From Leptothermofonsia sichuanensis E412 (GTDB taxonomy: Bacteria; Cyanobacteriota; Cyanobacteriia; Leptolyngbyales; Leptolyngbyaceae), in the NCBI RefSeq assembly GCF_019891175.1, contig NZ_CP072600.1, positions 4,464,001 to 4,528,000 on the forward strand: a DNA stretch of 64,000 nucleotides, read 5' to 3'. The translations under genes and the position numbers were made by a program. The notes below the pieces were generated by a model. The model had not been told where the DNA came from. It saw only the letters and a program-made list of their open reading frames with translations, and searched no databases. Shown in pieces: positions 53,506 to 62,468 of this stretch. Numbering within the stretch: position 1 is the first letter of the stretch; the number at the start of each line of letters is the position of its first letter.

Positions 53506-54807
53506 ATGCTCAAACATCCCCGTATTGTGGTTATAGGCGCCGGGTTTGGCGGATTGCAGGCAGCTCAGTCGTTAGCGAATTCTGGTGCAGATGTGTTATT
53601 GATTGATCGCAATAATTATCATTTGTTTGTGCCGTTACTTTATCAGGTAGCAACGGCGCAACTGGCACCTGACCTGGTTGCGTACCCAATTCGCACCATT
53701 CTGCGACGAGCCACTAATCTTCAGTTCTTGCAGGCAGAAGTTCAGAAAATTGACTTCTCAGAGCAGATTATCAAGGTAGGAGATGCTGTTGTACCCTACA
53801 ATTTTCTGGTCCTAGCGACCGGCAGCCAAACCAGGTATTTGGGGGTTCCGGGTGCGGCGGAGTATGCGTTTTCAATGAGAACTCTGGAAGAAGCTGTTGC
53901 ACTACGAAATCACCTGTTTTCTTGCTTTGAGCAGGCCAGCCATGAACCCGATCCGGTGCGGCGGGAACGGTTGCTTACCGTCGCAATCGTCGGTGGGGGA
54001 GCAACCGGGGTCGAAATGGCAGGTGCTTTGATTGAGATGTTTCGTACCCTGCGAAAAGACTATCCCACCCTGGATTGGCAACAGGTGAGGTTGTTACTGG
54101 TGCAGTCGGGCGATCGCCTGTTACCAGACCTGCCCCGGCAATTGGGGGAATACACCTGTAAACGGCTGCGCCAGCTTGGGGTCGAAGTCCATCTGCACCA
54201 AAAAGTGAACCGGATTACACCAGGAACCCTTCATCTCAGTGATGGTCAGGCGATAGCAACTGAAACCATCATCTGGACCGCAGGACTGCAAGCCAGTGCG
54301 CCGGAAACCTCTCAAGATTTAGCCAGAGCAACTAAAGAGAAACTGTTTGTCCGTTCAACGCTGCAATTGTTGGAGCATGGCAACGTTTATGCTATCGGTG
54401 ATCTTGCCTGCGTTGAACAGAAGGGTGAACCCCTGACCGGAGTTGCCCCAGAAGCTCTTCAACAGGGCGTTGCCGTGGCACGAAATATTCGAAGACAACT
54501 GCGGGGCAAAGCACCCAAACCCTTTCGCTATTTCAATAAAGGGCGTCTGGCAATTATTGGCTGTTTTTCAGGGGTTGGGAAAATTGGTGGGTTTGCATTT
54601 GCAGGCTTCCCCGCCTGGTTGATGTGGCTGGCTGTTCACCTGGTTTATCTGCCGGGCTACCGTAGTCGTCTGATGGTGTTGCTCTCCTGGCTCCACACCT
54701 ATCTGTCAGGCGATCGCGCCGTTCGCCTGATTTTGTCTCCCAGACGTACTACAGTGCACAATCGTCAAATACACCAAACTGTGAAATCATTGGAGGTATC
54801 CCCATGA
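53506..54807 (+). CDS. ndh: Type II NADH dehydrogenase (NDH-2)
   Basis: 433 residues from the ATG at 53506; an ATG 15 bases earlier overlaps the ribosome site GAGAGGAA and is rejected. FAD-binding motif RIVVIGAGFGGLQAAQSLA at about 5, the NDH-2 type YHLFVPLLYQVATAQLAP, NAD-binding VAIVGGGATGVEMAGALIEM at about 162, and NVYAIGDLACVE near 300. The C-terminal region (LMWLAVHLVYLPGYRSRLMV) is a membrane-associating amphipathic or hydrophobic segment. It passes electrons from NAD(P)H to quinone without pumping protons. The stop overlaps the DoxX gene by four bases. Confidence 0.9.
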   Translation: MLKHPRIVVIGAGFGGLQAAQSLANSGADVLLIDRNNYHLFVPLLYQVATAQLAPDLVAYPIRTILRRATNLQFLQAEVQKIDFSEQIIKVGDAVVPYNFLVLATGSQTRYLGVPGAAEYAFSMRTLEEAVALRNHLFSCFEQASHEPDPVRRERLLTVAIVGGGATGVEMAGALIEMFRTLRKDYPTLDWQQVRLLLVQSGDRLLPDLPRQLGEYTCKRLRQLGVEVHLHQKVNRITPGTLHLSDGQAIATETIIWTAGLQASAPETSQDLARATKEKLFVRSTLQLLEHGNVYAIGDLACVEQKGEPLTGVAPEALQQGVAVARNIRRQLRGKAPKPFRYFNKGRLAIIGCFSGVGKIGGFAFAGFPAWLMWLAVHLVYLPGYRSRLMVLLSWLHTYLSGDRAVRLILSPRRTTVHNRQIHQTVKSLEVSP

Positions 54808-55352
54808 CTGCAAGTAGAACTTACGCAGGCTTAAAGGTTGGAGATGTAGCGATCGCCTACTTGCTGTTACGAATTCTAATTGGTGTCAATTACTTCAATC
54901 ATGGATTTACTCGCATTTTCAATATTCCTGGGTTTGTTGAAGATACTGTTAAAACCCTCGAAGGCTCTTACTTCCCAGAGTTTTTAGTCAGAATTAATTC
55001 CTTTCTCGTTCCTCCGGTGGAACTGATTGTCGGTATTTTGATCACCATTGGCTTATTTACACGCGGCTCTCTGATCGCCACCTTTATTTTGATGATCATT
55101 CTGAAACTGGGTGTCACCTCTATTCAGAACTGGGGAGCCGCCACTTCCATGATTTCTTACGGTCTGGTGCTGTTTATTCTATTAGCAGGTGCCGGTTTCA
55201 ATACCTATTCCCTTGATCAGTGGCTAAATCGCAATCGAAAAAGTGCAACTTTAGATGACCAGGCTAAACCGGGAATGTTTAGCTTCGCCACTCAGTTCTG
55301 GGCAAAACGCCCTCACCGCAGGCGTTTACCATCTGTTACCAGCTTTAGATAA
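54804..55352 (+). CDS. DoxX family membrane protein
   Basis: 182 residues. Four hydrophobic helices with the DoxX pattern (AYLLLRILIGVNYFNHGFTR; FLVPPVELIVGILITIGLFT; GSLIATFILMIILKLGVTS; MISYGLVLFILLAGAGFNTY). Its start overlaps the NDH-2 stop (ATGA), which fits known links between DoxX-type proteins and quinone-dependent dehydrogenases in the membrane. The C-terminal 40 residues are polar and basic. The exact activity is unknown. Confidence 0.85.
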   Translation: MTASRTYAGLKVGDVAIAYLLLRILIGVNYFNHGFTRIFNIPGFVEDTVKTLEGSYFPEFLVRINSFLVPPVELIVGILITIGLFTRGSLIATFILMIILKLGVTSIQNWGAATSMISYGLVLFILLAGAGFNTYSLDQWLNRNRKSATLDDQAKPGMFSFATQFWAKRPHRRRLPSVTSFR

Positions 55353-55480
55353 AGTGTCAGGTCAGATTTTATCCATTTTGAGTAACAGGAGTACTCTGTA
55401 GAAGAATGGGGCGAGATGAAAATACCTTGTTTTCACGGCTCTGCCTGGAAATGGCAAATCTGAGGCTCTGCCTCCCTACA

Positions 55481-57232
55481 CTACTTTGATGACGCAGGCA
55501 TTGTCCACCAGGCGATCGCATAGGTTTGAGTGGCTTCATTGACCCGATTTTGAAACACAACTCGAATCTTATAGCGATCTGTCTTGGGAATCTGATAGAA
55601 GATATGTTCCACACTGTCCACCTCACTGACTGATGACCAGATGCTGCGGCGAATGTCATCATCATCTGCCCGCATCAGATAGAGGTCGAGATTGTTCAGC
55701 CCGCGATCGCGAAAACTTTCTCCCAGATCAAACTCATCGTTCCGATTTTTGTCCACCAGCTCCACTAACCGATTCCAGACCAGCGTTACAGACACAAAAC
55801 TATCCTTCTGTAAGGGCTTTTCCAGGACGTAATCTCGAAAGGACGGAACGGCAGTGTGGGGAGCAGGGAGGGCAGTGGCGGAAGTGAGATGGCTTCTCTT
55901 TTCTTCTGCCCCTCCACCCGGTTGCCCCTGTGCTCCCCGGCTCCTCTGCCCTGCTGCTTCCTGGCTCACTGCCCGGTAATCCCATCCAATGGCTGGAACG
56001 GGTGACTCCGGACTCCACTGACCAGGGCTGAACTGTTGATAGGCTCGGAAGGCATTCAGTTGTCCAGTTCCCATCTGGATATTAAGGGGAATTTTGCGGT
56101 CCTTAAAGGCATCAGACTGCACCCAGGAACGGTTATTTTTATCCAGGATGGTGCGGGTCATCTTCAGGTTGAGGCCTGTGCCTTCATCCTTAATTTTGTC
56201 CGTTGAGTTGAGCAGCACCGCCTTCATCACCTCCTGGCGGCGGGCATCCAGAGTCCAGGGCAGGGTGCAACCAGGCGTTTTGGAGCAACTGACCCGCAAC
56301 TGGCGATCGCCATATTCCTGAAGCAGGGCAGCCGTTGCCGTCACATGGGGAGCAGCAAAGCTGGTCCCACTCGACCGGTTCAGCGTTCCATTCAGGGACA
56401 CCATCTCAATCTCATTTCCTGGAGCCACCAACCCGATCGCCCGTCGCGGTCCCACATTGCTCTCAATCCCTTCAATCGCAGACCCTGAACCGGATGGATC
56501 GCCCAAATTGGCAAAATCAACCTTCCTGAACAATCCTTGCAGACGGGTTGTAAACGCGACATTAATCCCGTTGTAATTGTCCGTTGGAATTGAAATGCCC
56601 CCTTTTCCCTGATTGCCTGCCACTACATACAGGACATTATGGACCCGGGCAGACCAGTCCACACACTGAGTCAGTAATGCATTTCCATCCAGCAGAGGCT
56701 TGGGGCGCGGGTCCTGCCGCAGCGCTTCACCAAAGCTAAAGTTAATTGCCCGCACGTCTCCACCATTCTGCATGGCAATATGCTGGGCAGACAGACACTC
56801 TTCCGGCTGACCGTAGCGTTTGGGAGTCCCCGCTGCCGAGGAATAGAGCCGCGCCCCTGGAGCTACCCCCCGCATCGCCTTGGCTGAACTGATCATAATG
56901 CTGGCGACATTCTGGGCATGACCATCTACGTTGGTATTAATCCGGGGGGATGCATTGCGGTAAAACACCCGATGAATGGACATTGCCTGGTTGCGGGCAA
57001 CCGCTTTGTCAATCCCAAATTGGCCGGGACGCCCAATCTCAACCTGTCCGATCGCAATTTTGCGTCCTGTTAAGTGATAGGGAGAATGGTGTAACCGGAT
57101 GGCATCAATCCCCGCCTCCCCAACTGAGCTGGAACGGAGCGGATCCGCGGCTGCCACAGTCTTTCCCAGACAAACCGATAGCAAACCCAGTGTCACCCAT
57201 GCCAATGAATGGAGAAATTGCTGCCGCGCCAC
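55481..57232 (-). CDS. Subtilisin-like (S8) protease with Glu at the catalytic Asp position
   Basis: 583 residues with a signal peptide (FLHSLAWVTLGLLSVCLGKT, cleavage likely after VAAA). The S8 motifs are His105 in NVDGHAQNVASIM, the oxyanion Asn in LYVVAGNQGKGG and Ser in SSGTSFAAPHVTA. The first motif, usually D-T/S-G, reads GQVEIGRPG, so Glu65 stands where Asp is expected. The C-terminal 150 residues are a beta-rich domain (SVTLVWNRLVELVDKNRNDE, LGESFRDRGLNNLDLYLMRA) that may bind calcium, with a variable Gly/Gln-rich stretch before it (about 425-460). It is exported and probably acts outside the cytoplasm. Activity with Glu65 is plausible but not certain. Confidence 0.85.
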   Translation of the reverse strand: MARQQFLHSLAWVTLGLLSVCLGKTVAAADPLRSSSVGEAGIDAIRLHHSPYHLTGRKIAIGQVEIGRPGQFGIDKAVARNQAMSIHRVFYRNASPRINTNVDGHAQNVASIMISSAKAMRGVAPGARLYSSAAGTPKRYGQPEECLSAQHIAMQNGGDVRAINFSFGEALRQDPRPKPLLDGNALLTQCVDWSARVHNVLYVVAGNQGKGGISIPTDNYNGINVAFTTRLQGLFRKVDFANLGDPSGSGSAIEGIESNVGPRRAIGLVAPGNEIEMVSLNGTLNRSSGTSFAAPHVTATAALLQEYGDRQLRVSCSKTPGCTLPWTLDARRQEVMKAVLLNSTDKIKDEGTGLNLKMTRTILDKNNRSWVQSDAFKDRKIPLNIQMGTGQLNAFRAYQQFSPGQWSPESPVPAIGWDYRAVSQEAAGQRSRGAQGQPGGGAEEKRSHLTSATALPAPHTAVPSFRDYVLEKPLQKDSFVSVTLVWNRLVELVDKNRNDEFDLGESFRDRGLNNLDLYLMRADDDDIRRSIWSSVSEVDSVEHIFYQIPKTDRYKIRVVFQNRVNEATQTYAIAWWTMPASSK

Positions 57233-57366
57233 AAATGCCTCTCTGCAAAAGTTTTAGGGGAATGAAGGAACCCGTCCGGGATCAAATCCTGAGAATGGTT
57301 CAGGACTCTTATCACATTTTGTTAAAATAATTACCAAGCAAGCACCGTTAGGAGACACTGCCAGTC

Positions 57367-58074
57367 ATGACCCAACCCCAATCCAGTAAATCTGTTGTTG
57401 TTGCTCCATCTATCTTATCAGCCGATTTTAGCCGCCTGGGAGAAGAAGTTCGTGCCGTTGATGCCGCTGGGGCAGATTGGATTCATGTCGATGTCATGGA
57501 TGGTCGGTTCGTCCCCAATATCACGATTGGTCCCCTGATTGTGGAGGCTCTCCGTCCAGTAACCCAGAAGCCGCTGGATGTTCACCTGATGATTGTGGAA
57601 CCAGAAAAGTACATTGCCGATTTTGCCAAAGCAGGGGCAGATCATATTCTGGTGCACGCCGAGTCCAGCTCTACCAATCACATTCACCGTGCTCTGGGAC
57701 AGATTAAGGAACTGGGTAAGAAAGCGGGTGCGGTGCTGAATCCCGGTAGTTCCCTGGAACTGCTGGAGTATGTGCTTGATCTGTGCGATATTGTGCTGAT
57801 TATGAGCGTCAACCCAGGATTTGGGGGACAGAGCTTTATTGAATCGGCTGTGCCCAAGATCCGCCAGTTGCGTCAGATGTGTGATGAGCGAGGACTTGAT
57901 CCCTGGATTGAAGTGGATGGTGGTTTGAAAGCCAGTAATACCTGGAAGGTGCTGGAAGCAGGAGCCAACGCGATTGTGGCTGGTTCTGCTGTCTTCAAAG
58001 CTAAGGACTATGCAGCGGAGATTGCCGGTATTCGCAACAGTAAGCGCCCTGCCCCTGAACTGGCCAAAGTTTAA
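57367..58074 (+). CDS. rpe: Ribulose-phosphate 3-epimerase
   Basis: 235 residues, full length. TIM-barrel motifs: [89 protein letters not shown] and [20 protein letters not shown]. It interconverts ribulose 5-phosphate and xylulose 5-phosphate in the Calvin cycle and pentose phosphate pathway. A GGAGACACTGCC stretch before the ATG gives a ribosome site about 12 bases upstream. Confidence 0.97.
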   Translation: MTQPQSSKSVVVAPSILSADFSRLGEEVRAVDAAGADWIHVDVMDGRFVPNITIGPLIVEALRPVTQKPLDVHLMIVEPEKYIADFAKAGADHILVHAESSSTNHIHRALGQIKELGKKAGAVLNPGSSLELLEYVLDLCDIVLIMSVNPGFGGQSFIESAVPKIRQLRQMCDERGLDPWIEVDGGLKASNTWKVLEAGANAIVAGSAVFKAKDYAAEIAGIRNSKRPAPELAKV

Positions 58075-58112
58075 GCCTGTTCAGGCAATCAGGGGTTTTA
58101 TCACCGATTTAT

Positions 58113-58180
58113 ATCACCACAGAGGCACAGAGGCCACGGAGAAGTGGCTCTGTGTTCTCTGTGCCTCTGCGGTAAAACTG
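58113..58180. repeat. Interspersed repeat R1, copy 3 (core)
   Basis: CACCACAGAGGCACAGAGGC and GTGTTCTCTGTGCCTCTGCG, an inverted pair, just after rpe. It could act as its terminator. Confidence 0.7.
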
Positions 58181-58209
58181 TGGAATTTCCGGTTTATTTA
58201 TGCCCACTC

Positions 58210-58818
58210 CTAAGGAACCGTTGGGGTTGGCGTACCGCCTGAAACGTCTCCCGCAGGCGGCTGCCCGGTCGCTGGCGGAATTTGATATTGGTCTGGATTG
58301 AAGGTCGGTAAGGGGCTGGGTGTGCCAAAGGGATTGTAAGGAGTGAGGGTAGGGCTGACACCGGGAGGAAACCCAGGACCAGGGGTTGGGCTGGCACCAG
58401 GGGTTGGGCTGCTGGTCGCTGGCAGGGTTGCCAGGGCTACGCGATCGCCACCCACCTGCCGCATTAAGTCCAGTACCTGCACCACATCGTTATAGAACGC
58501 AGTTTGAGAGGCATAGAGCACCAGCAGACCATTGGGGTTCTTTTCTCGATAGGACTGAAGCGATTGGTAAAGTTGACTGCGATCAACAAACTGGCGGTCA
58601 ATGAATGTCTGCCCGGTGGCATTAATCGTCACCACCAGCATGTCCCGCATTTGAGTGACGCCCGTACTCGCCTTGGGTAAATCAATATTGATTGCCTGCT
58701 GCCGCGTCAGTTGTAATGCTGCCAGGATAAAGAACGTCAGGATACAGAAAATCACATCAATCAGCGGAATGAGTTGAATCTGTACCTCATCGGTTGGGGA
58801 ATCCAGGTTAACTTTCAT
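58210..58818 (-). CDS. exbD: ExbD/TolR-type biopolymer transport protein
   Basis: 202 residues. One membrane helix (IPLIDVIFCILTFFILAALQ) carries the conserved Asp of the proton path, followed by a periplasmic domain (INIDLPKASTGVTQMRDMLV, DRSQLYQSLQSYREKNPNGL, VLDLMRQVGGDRVALATLP). The last 60 residues are an unusual Pro/Gly/Thr-rich tail (SSPTPGASPTPGPGFPPGVS). With the ExbB protein encoded just upstream it forms a motor that uses the proton gradient, normally to energise outer-membrane transport through TonB. No tonB gene is in the window. Confidence 0.9.
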   Translation of the reverse strand: MKVNLDSPTDEVQIQLIPLIDVIFCILTFFILAALQLTRQQAINIDLPKASTGVTQMRDMLVVTINATGQTFIDRQFVDRSQLYQSLQSYREKNPNGLLVLYASQTAFYNDVVQVLDLMRQVGGDRVALATLPATSSPTPGASPTPGPGFPPGVSPTLTPYNPFGTPSPLPTFNPDQYQIPPATGQPPAGDVSGGTPTPTVP

Positions 58819-58887
58819 GGTGCCCGTGTGTGAGTAAGTGCGTGGGTTGACGGAAAGCCGTGGGGTTGAAGATGACCTGATGTCACC

Positions 58888-59571
58888 CTATCTCTCTACA
58901 GGGGGCGCGATCGCCCCTTCAGTATCCTTCGTTAAATCGCCTTCCCCGGTTTGGGCCCAGCGCAGGCGATAAAGGAGTTCCAGTTCATTCCCGGCTTTCC
59001 GAAAAACCTTTGCCTGAAAGAACATAAACCCCTGAAACAGGCGATAAAATGCCAGGCTGAAAATTGCCACAATCAGACCAAAAGCTGTACTGATCAATGC
59101 CTCACCAATTCCAGTGGTGACACCTGCCGTTGACGCCGTGCCAATGTCCCCAATGCGGATGGAGCGCAGGGAAATAATCAGTCCAATCACAGTCCCCAAC
59201 AGCCCCAGCAATGGTGCCAGGGCAATCACCGCCTCCAGGATTTTGTCTCCCCGTCGCATGGATGCCAGTTCATCATCCGCCGTCGCTTCCAATGCCAGCC
59301 GAAAGATCTCTGGATCAGGGTTTTTGAGTTGGAGAGGACTGAACAGAAACCGCCCGATTGGCTGGTCATAAGCCTGCCGGGCAATTTCCGTTGCCGATAA
59401 CCAGTCTCGCCGCGCTGCATCCAGGACCCGATTGACAATTTCCCGCTCTTTTGTCAGCACACTTGACCAGAACCAGAGGCGCTCAATGATGACGCTCAGA
59501 GCCAGGATTGAAAGCAGCAGCAGGGGGATGATTGTAACCCCACCTCTCTGAAAAATTTCTCCAACGTTCAC
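58888..59571 (-). CDS. exbB: ExbB/TolQ/MotA-type proton channel protein
   Basis: 227 residues. Three membrane helices ([60 protein letters not shown]) with the conserved core [16 protein letters not shown] and [15 protein letters not shown]. It is the first gene of the pair, with 69 bases before exbD, and forms the pentameric ring around the ExbD dimer in the inner membrane. Confidence 0.92.
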   Translation of the reverse strand: MNVGEIFQRGGVTIIPLLLLSILALSVIIERLWFWSSVLTKEREIVNRVLDAARRDWLSATEIARQAYDQPIGRFLFSPLQLKNPDPEIFRLALEATADDELASMRRGDKILEAVIALAPLLGLLGTVIGLIISLRSIRIGDIGTASTAGVTTGIGEALISTAFGLIVAIFSLAFYRLFQGFMFFQAKVFRKAGNELELLYRLRWAQTGEGDLTKDTEGAIAPPVER

Positions 59572-59802
59572 AGCCTACATAACCTCCATACTCTCCCTGC
59601 TTGGCGTTGCTGATTTTGGGCATGAATTGGGCGTGGTATGAATTGAAGACGTTCAACTCATACGGCTATTCAGCACCACTCTCCCTGCTTTGAACTGGAT
59701 AGACCACAGACTTTTGCCTCTGGTGTTCCGTCAGGAGAATTTTGACACAGACCCTCAAAATTTAACCCTGATCAGCTTTCCGGCATCCAGTTACCCATCA
59801 AA

Positions 59803-59840
59803 TTTAATTTGACAGACTACTATAATTTGACAGACTACTA
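59803..59840. repeat. Two tandem copies of an element-C-like IS end
   Basis: AATTTGACAGACTACTA occurs twice in direct succession. The right end of element C reads AAGTTGACAGACTACTA, preceded there and here by a CATCAAA-like sequence. No transposase lies nearby. The remaining 59572-60011 interval shows no gene. Confidence 0.65.
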
Positions 59841-60011
59841 GACTATAGCGACTCACAAAGGTTGCCACCCTGTCATAGAGTTAGATGGGTTCAAGCCATT
59901 CTCCAGAGAATAACGTTCCATAGCGCATCCTGAATTTAAAGCATTTCAATTCTAGAGACTTACCACCCCGTTTCAGTCAAATGGGCAAAAATTCAGTCAG
60001 ATCCCTCATCC

Positions 60012-60836
60012 TCACGTCCCCCTTTCCCTCTTCCATGCCTGCGGTAACTGAAACCGATACACATCCTGAATCACCCGAACCCACCCTTCAGCCAGGGATT
60101 CCAGAATGCGATCGCCCTTCTCCTTAGTGGCAGTAGTGGGGTCACCCAGTGTGCCACTCTGGCTGATGTCCCGTGTCATCCAGGCAAATGGTAACTTCCC
60201 TTCCATACTCAACAGGCTATCGGTTGGTAAATCCTGGGGATATTCCACGGCTGCCCGTTCCAGTTTCACCTGGTCGGGCAATAGAGTGAGTAACAGGCTT
60301 GTTTCTGCATCTCCCGCATGGATTCCCAGAGCCAGTTCCTTTTCTGTTAACAGGTCTGCGGCAAGATTGGGAACTCGCCAGGTAAATAACGGAAAGACGG
60401 CAAAATCTGCATGGTTCTGATGCAGATCCCGTGCCACAATTTCCATTACCTGCGGTTGTCCCCCGTGGGAGTTCATCAGCACCAGCTTGCGAAAGCCAGC
60501 ACGGTAGATGGACTCTCCCACCTCCATCAAGACCGCCAACAGGGTTTGAGCGTTTAAGGTAATCGTGCCAGGGAAGTGCCAGTGCTCATTCGACTTTCCG
60601 TAATACAGGGAGGGTAAAGCATAGGCAGGAATTGCACCGGGCAGTTTTTCCAGTGCCCGCCCCAACACCCCCAGCCCGATCGCCGCATCCACTGCCAGCG
60701 GCAAATGGGGGCCATGCTGCTCAATGGCTCCCACAGGCTGAATGATGACCACATTCTCCTTGGCAGGCATTGCCTCAATATCCGTCCAGGTGAGGTAAGG
60801 GAAAAAGCGATTGGGGGGGATGAAGCTGTGCAGCAT
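60012..60836 (-). CDS. Creatininase-family amidohydrolase
   Basis: 274 residues. Metal-binding and signature stretches of the creatinine amidohydrolase family: VVIIQPVGAIEQHGPHLPLA with VDAAIGLGVLG, NEHWHFPGTITLNAQTLLAV, KLVLMNSHGGQPQVMEIVAR and ALGIHAGDAETSLLL. Members act on small amides such as creatinine or formamidopyrimidines (ArfB, MftE); the substrate here cannot be told from the sequence. The start is the first ATG in frame. The upstream DNA is the polypurine tract described separately. Confidence 0.9.
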   Translation of the reverse strand: MLHSFIPPNRFFPYLTWTDIEAMPAKENVVIIQPVGAIEQHGPHLPLAVDAAIGLGVLGRALEKLPGAIPAYALPSLYYGKSNEHWHFPGTITLNAQTLLAVLMEVGESIYRAGFRKLVLMNSHGGQPQVMEIVARDLHQNHADFAVFPLFTWRVPNLAADLLTEKELALGIHAGDAETSLLLTLLPDQVKLERAAVEYPQDLPTDSLLSMEGKLPFAWMTRDISQSGTLGDPTTATKEKGDRILESLAEGWVRVIQDVYRFQLPQAWKRERGT

Positions 60837-60839
60837 GAA

Positions 60840-60912
60840 CAGAGGGAGGAGAAGGGAGGGGGGAGGAGGAAGGAGGGAGAAGTGAGGGGGGAGAAGTGAG
60901 AAGTAAGAGGGA
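60840..60912. repeat. Polypurine tract
   Basis: About 70 bases of almost only G and A on the plus strand, with repeated units such as GAGAAGTGAGGGGGGAGAAG. It lies immediately upstream of the creatininase gene, in its promoter or leader. Confidence 0.85.
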
Positions 60913-60956
60913 TCACTCAGCCGAACGGTTGTTTATGAAAAGGCGGGGGGAGGAGT

Positions 60957-61160
60957 TCAGCCGTAAATCGCTCGTTGCACCTCTTCCAGCGATCGCCCCA
61001 ATGCCTCCCCGTTTCTGAGCCAGTCATTCAGGCAATTGCTCTCCGGGTCATACTGATAATACTCTTCCACGCCATAGCGATCGTAGAACAGCATTGCGAT
61101 TCATTTCGACGTAAATAACTTCGGATGAGGCAGGGACTTTCAGAACCAGGATGACGGCTC
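60957..61160 (-). pseudogene. Uma2 (DUF820) nuclease-fold protein, 3' remnant
   Basis: The last 45 codons (60957-61094) read MLFYDRYGVEEYYQYDPESN, CLNDWLRNGEALGRSLEEVQ and RAIYG. This matches the C-terminus of Uma2-family proteins, which are abundant in cyanobacteria. Upstream, another frame reads LKVPASSEVIYVEMNR, which matches the preceding family segment (V-SPSSE), so one base is missing near 61096. The N-terminal two thirds are absent. Confidence 0.65.
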
Positions 61161-61275
61161 CATTGAGAGATAATCTAAGCTCAGTCTATCGAAAGGGAGC
61201 GATCGCTCCTGACCCGTTTTCCGTACAAATGTTCCAGTTTCACCATCCTTGCGTATCCTTGTATGGAGTCTTGAT

Positions 61276-61899
61276 ATGCAACCAGGAGAGCTTGCCGTGC
61301 GTTTGGGCAAAGTCGTTAAATCCAACTCCCACTGTGACTACATCGTAGAACTGGATGATGGAAAAAGCTATGACAATGCACCTGAACCCGATGACTATGG
61401 ATTTGGTTCCTTCGTCAAGTTAGAGAGTGAAGGTCGCCACTGGGCAGTGGGGCTGATCTACAATTCCCAACTATTCAACCCCATGTTTCTCAATATGGGA
61501 CCCCGCCTGACCAGCGACCCCGACCCCGTTTTTTCTCCAGATTTAATTGATGAAACTCGCACCCTCTTAGGCACGGTTTTAATCGGCACGCTGTTGAAAC
61601 AGAATGGGGAGTCATACGGCATTCATGGCATCCCAAAAGTCGTGGTTCCAATTAATACAGTGGTCTATAAAATGACCCAGGATGAAATTTACCGCTTCCA
61701 TCTCAACCAGGAACTGCGTCCCCAATTTTGCTACTACAGCCATTTATTGAAATGTGGCGGAGCATTCGCCGCCCAACTGACCCAGCAAGTCCTGACCGAG
61801 CTGATTGACACCAATCTCTTCACAGGTGCAGACCAGCGGGCACTAAACATTCTATGCAAAGAACTATCCTGGAAAACCACAATGGGAGCAATGCGGTAA
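61276..61899 (+). CDS. Cyanobacterial protein with HAS-barrel-like N-terminus
   Basis: 207 residues from the ATG at 61276; the frame runs further up but without a good site. The N-terminal 90 residues are beta-rich (LAVRLGKVVKSNSHCDYIVE, YGFGSFVKLESEGRHWAVGL, IYNSQLFNPMF) and resemble the HAS barrel found with HerA-type and ATP-synthase-type ATPases. The C-terminal half is alpha/beta (LIGTLLKQNGESYGIHGIPK, AQLTQQVLTELIDTNLF). No membrane segments. Similar stand-alone proteins are common in cyanobacteria; the function is unknown, and the HAS-barrel call is tentative. Confidence 0.6.
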   Translation: MQPGELAVRLGKVVKSNSHCDYIVELDDGKSYDNAPEPDDYGFGSFVKLESEGRHWAVGLIYNSQLFNPMFLNMGPRLTSDPDPVFSPDLIDETRTLLGTVLIGTLLKQNGESYGIHGIPKVVVPINTVVYKMTQDEIYRFHLNQELRPQFCYYSHLLKCGGAFAAQLTQQVLTELIDTNLFTGADQRALNILCKELSWKTTMGAMR

Positions 61900-62158
61900 G
61901 GGGTGAAGAAATGGGGTATCCCTTTTGCTGCTCTCCTTTCCCTTCCCGCCACCTCACCCAATAAAAAACCGACAGCTTCCAAAAGAAACCTGCCGGCAGT
62001 CGTGTGTTCCCTGTTGATGACTCGGCTAAAGTTGAGTCTCCTTTAGTATCTTCGTTGCTCCATCGAATAGGAGCGATATCGATCAGCGTTACGGGTGATC
62101 TTCGTCACAGCCAAATCAGAAAACTTGCGTAGTAAAACCTGTCATGCAGTAAAACCAG

Positions 62159-62265
62159 GTATAGCCCTTTTCAAGGGTGTGAGGTGCAGTGAGGGTACAG
62201 AGCACCCCACTGTGCCTCATACTTCCGTACCTTACTCAATTGAGAAACGCTATCTCAATCTAGAG
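62159..62265. repeat. Interspersed repeat R2, copy 4 (without hairpin)
   Basis: ATAGCCCTTTTCAAGGGTGT, GAGGTGCAGTGAGGGT and the end GTACCTTACTCAATTGAGAA. The AGATCTCCAACTTCT hairpin of the other copies is lacking. Confidence 0.75.
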
Positions 62266-62278
62266 AATGAGAATTTAT

Positions 62279-62392
62279 ATTCTGAAATTTCACCACAGAG
62301 GCCCAGAGGAAACAACGCAATCCCTCTGTGCTCTCCGTGTCTTTGTGGTAGAACGCTAAATTTTTCGGTTTGCTTAATCCACCATCCTAAGC
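62279..62392 (-). repeat. Interspersed repeat R1, copy 5
   Basis: TATTCTGAAATTTCACCACAG, GAGGCCCAGAGG and AGAACGCTAAATTTTTCGG. It is oriented like copy 1 at 6845. Confidence 0.75.
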
Positions 62393-62468
62393 TTCAGTTT
62401 TTATTAATTCATTTACCCTGTTCCCTCCTGTTATTATTTGGGCGAACTACTAAACTGGGCTTTTCACC

